Source: Eubacteriales bacterium
GTDB taxonomy: Bacteria > Bacillota > Clostridia > Peptostreptococcales > Anaerovoracaceae
Length of the DNA stretch: 5,471 nucleotides
Assembly (NCBI GenBank): GCA_028692535.1
Contig: JAQUXD010000112.1
Span: 1-5,471 of the forward strand
Direction: 5' to 3'
Both the position numbers and the translations under genes were made by a program. The notes under the pieces are model-generated. The model saw only the letters and a program-made list of their open reading frames with translations, ran no database searches and was not told the DNA's origin. Below are positions 5,317 through 5,471 of the stretch, in pieces. Every line of letters starts with the position of its first letter. Within the stretch, counting starts at the first letter, position 1.

Positions 5317-5471
5317 TTACTCTTGCAGTTCCTCGTTCATGACAGATGCCAGCGCAACGAGCTGGATCTCCACCGGGGCATCACCGGGCAAGGATGCCAC
5401 GCCGACGGCCACGCGGCTGCCGATCCCGGCTTCGCCCAGTTCTTCGTACAGGTATTCCGATGCGAGATCTG
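5317..5471 (-). CDS. RidA/YjgF family protein, C-terminal part (cut by window edge)
   Basis: Reading leftward from the window edge, a frame of 50 codons ends in TAA at 5319-5317. It encodes DLASEYLYEELGEAG, then SRVAVGVASLP, then APVEIQLVALA and a short acidic tail. This is the C-terminal signature of the RidA/YjgF/YER057c family: G-x-x-x-SR-x-AVGV-x-x-LP-x-x-x-x-VEI. The Arg that holds the substrate carboxylate in RidA-type enamine/imine deaminases is kept (SR at 18-19 of the fragment). Canonical members are small cytoplasmic trimers that deaminate reactive enamines or imines, but many subfamilies have no proven function, and the missing N-terminal half prevents subfamily assignment. The gene is convergent with the surface-protein gene; the stops are 17 bases apart and no clear terminator lies between. 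Confidence 0.85.
   Translation of the reverse strand, partial: DLASEYLYEELGEAGIGSRVAVGVASLPGDAPVEIQLVALASVMNEELQE

Noticed and set aside
5291..5330. Terminator between the surface-protein and RidA genes
   Set aside because: Only a 4-base GGAA/TTCC pairing is present, with no T-run next to a strong stem on either strand.

Overview
The window looks like part of a chromosome from an anaerobic, Gram-positive-type member of the Firmicutes (Clostridia in the broad sense). The support is strong AGGAGG-type ribosome binding sites, a large exported protein ending in three S-layer homology (SLH) domains, a MerR regulator with a BmrR/GyrI-type sensor domain, and moderately GC-rich coding sequence. No mobile element, CRISPR array, tRNA or rRNA gene was seen. 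Almost every base is coding or short regulatory spacer, and no gap exceeds about 150 bases.

Region 1 (1-1802, + strand) is a probable operon. It starts with the last 19 codons of an unidentified upstream gene. Next is a two-domain protein with an N-terminal macro (ADP-ribose binding) domain and a C-terminal HTH-like domain. Last is a compact von Willebrand factor A (vWA) protein with a complete metal-ion-dependent adhesion site. Spacing is tight, and each of the two complete genes has its own strong ribosome binding site. A small perfect stem-loop lies between them. The pairing suggests a signalling module that reads ADP-ribose or a related nucleotide and has a vWA scaffold. It is the least understood part of the window.

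Region 2 (1639-2589, - strand) encodes a MerR-family regulator convergent with the vWA gene. Its frame stays open past the expected end of the family and runs antisense through the last 164 bases of the vWA gene.

Region 3 (2621-2681) is the divergent control region. It holds a promoter with the 19-base spacer typical of MerR-controlled promoters, wrapped around a near-perfect 16-base palindrome and pointing at the surface-protein gene. A candidate face-to-face promoter for the regulator overlaps it.

Region 4 (2735-5299, + strand) encodes an 854-residue exported surface protein: signal peptide, seven GLUG repeats, one InlB-type B-repeat, a beta-rich spacer and three SLH domains. The promoter layout predicts that the MerR protein controls it directly.

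Region 5 (5317-5471, - strand) is the 3' end of a RidA/YjgF-family gene, convergent with the surface-protein gene and cut by the window edge.
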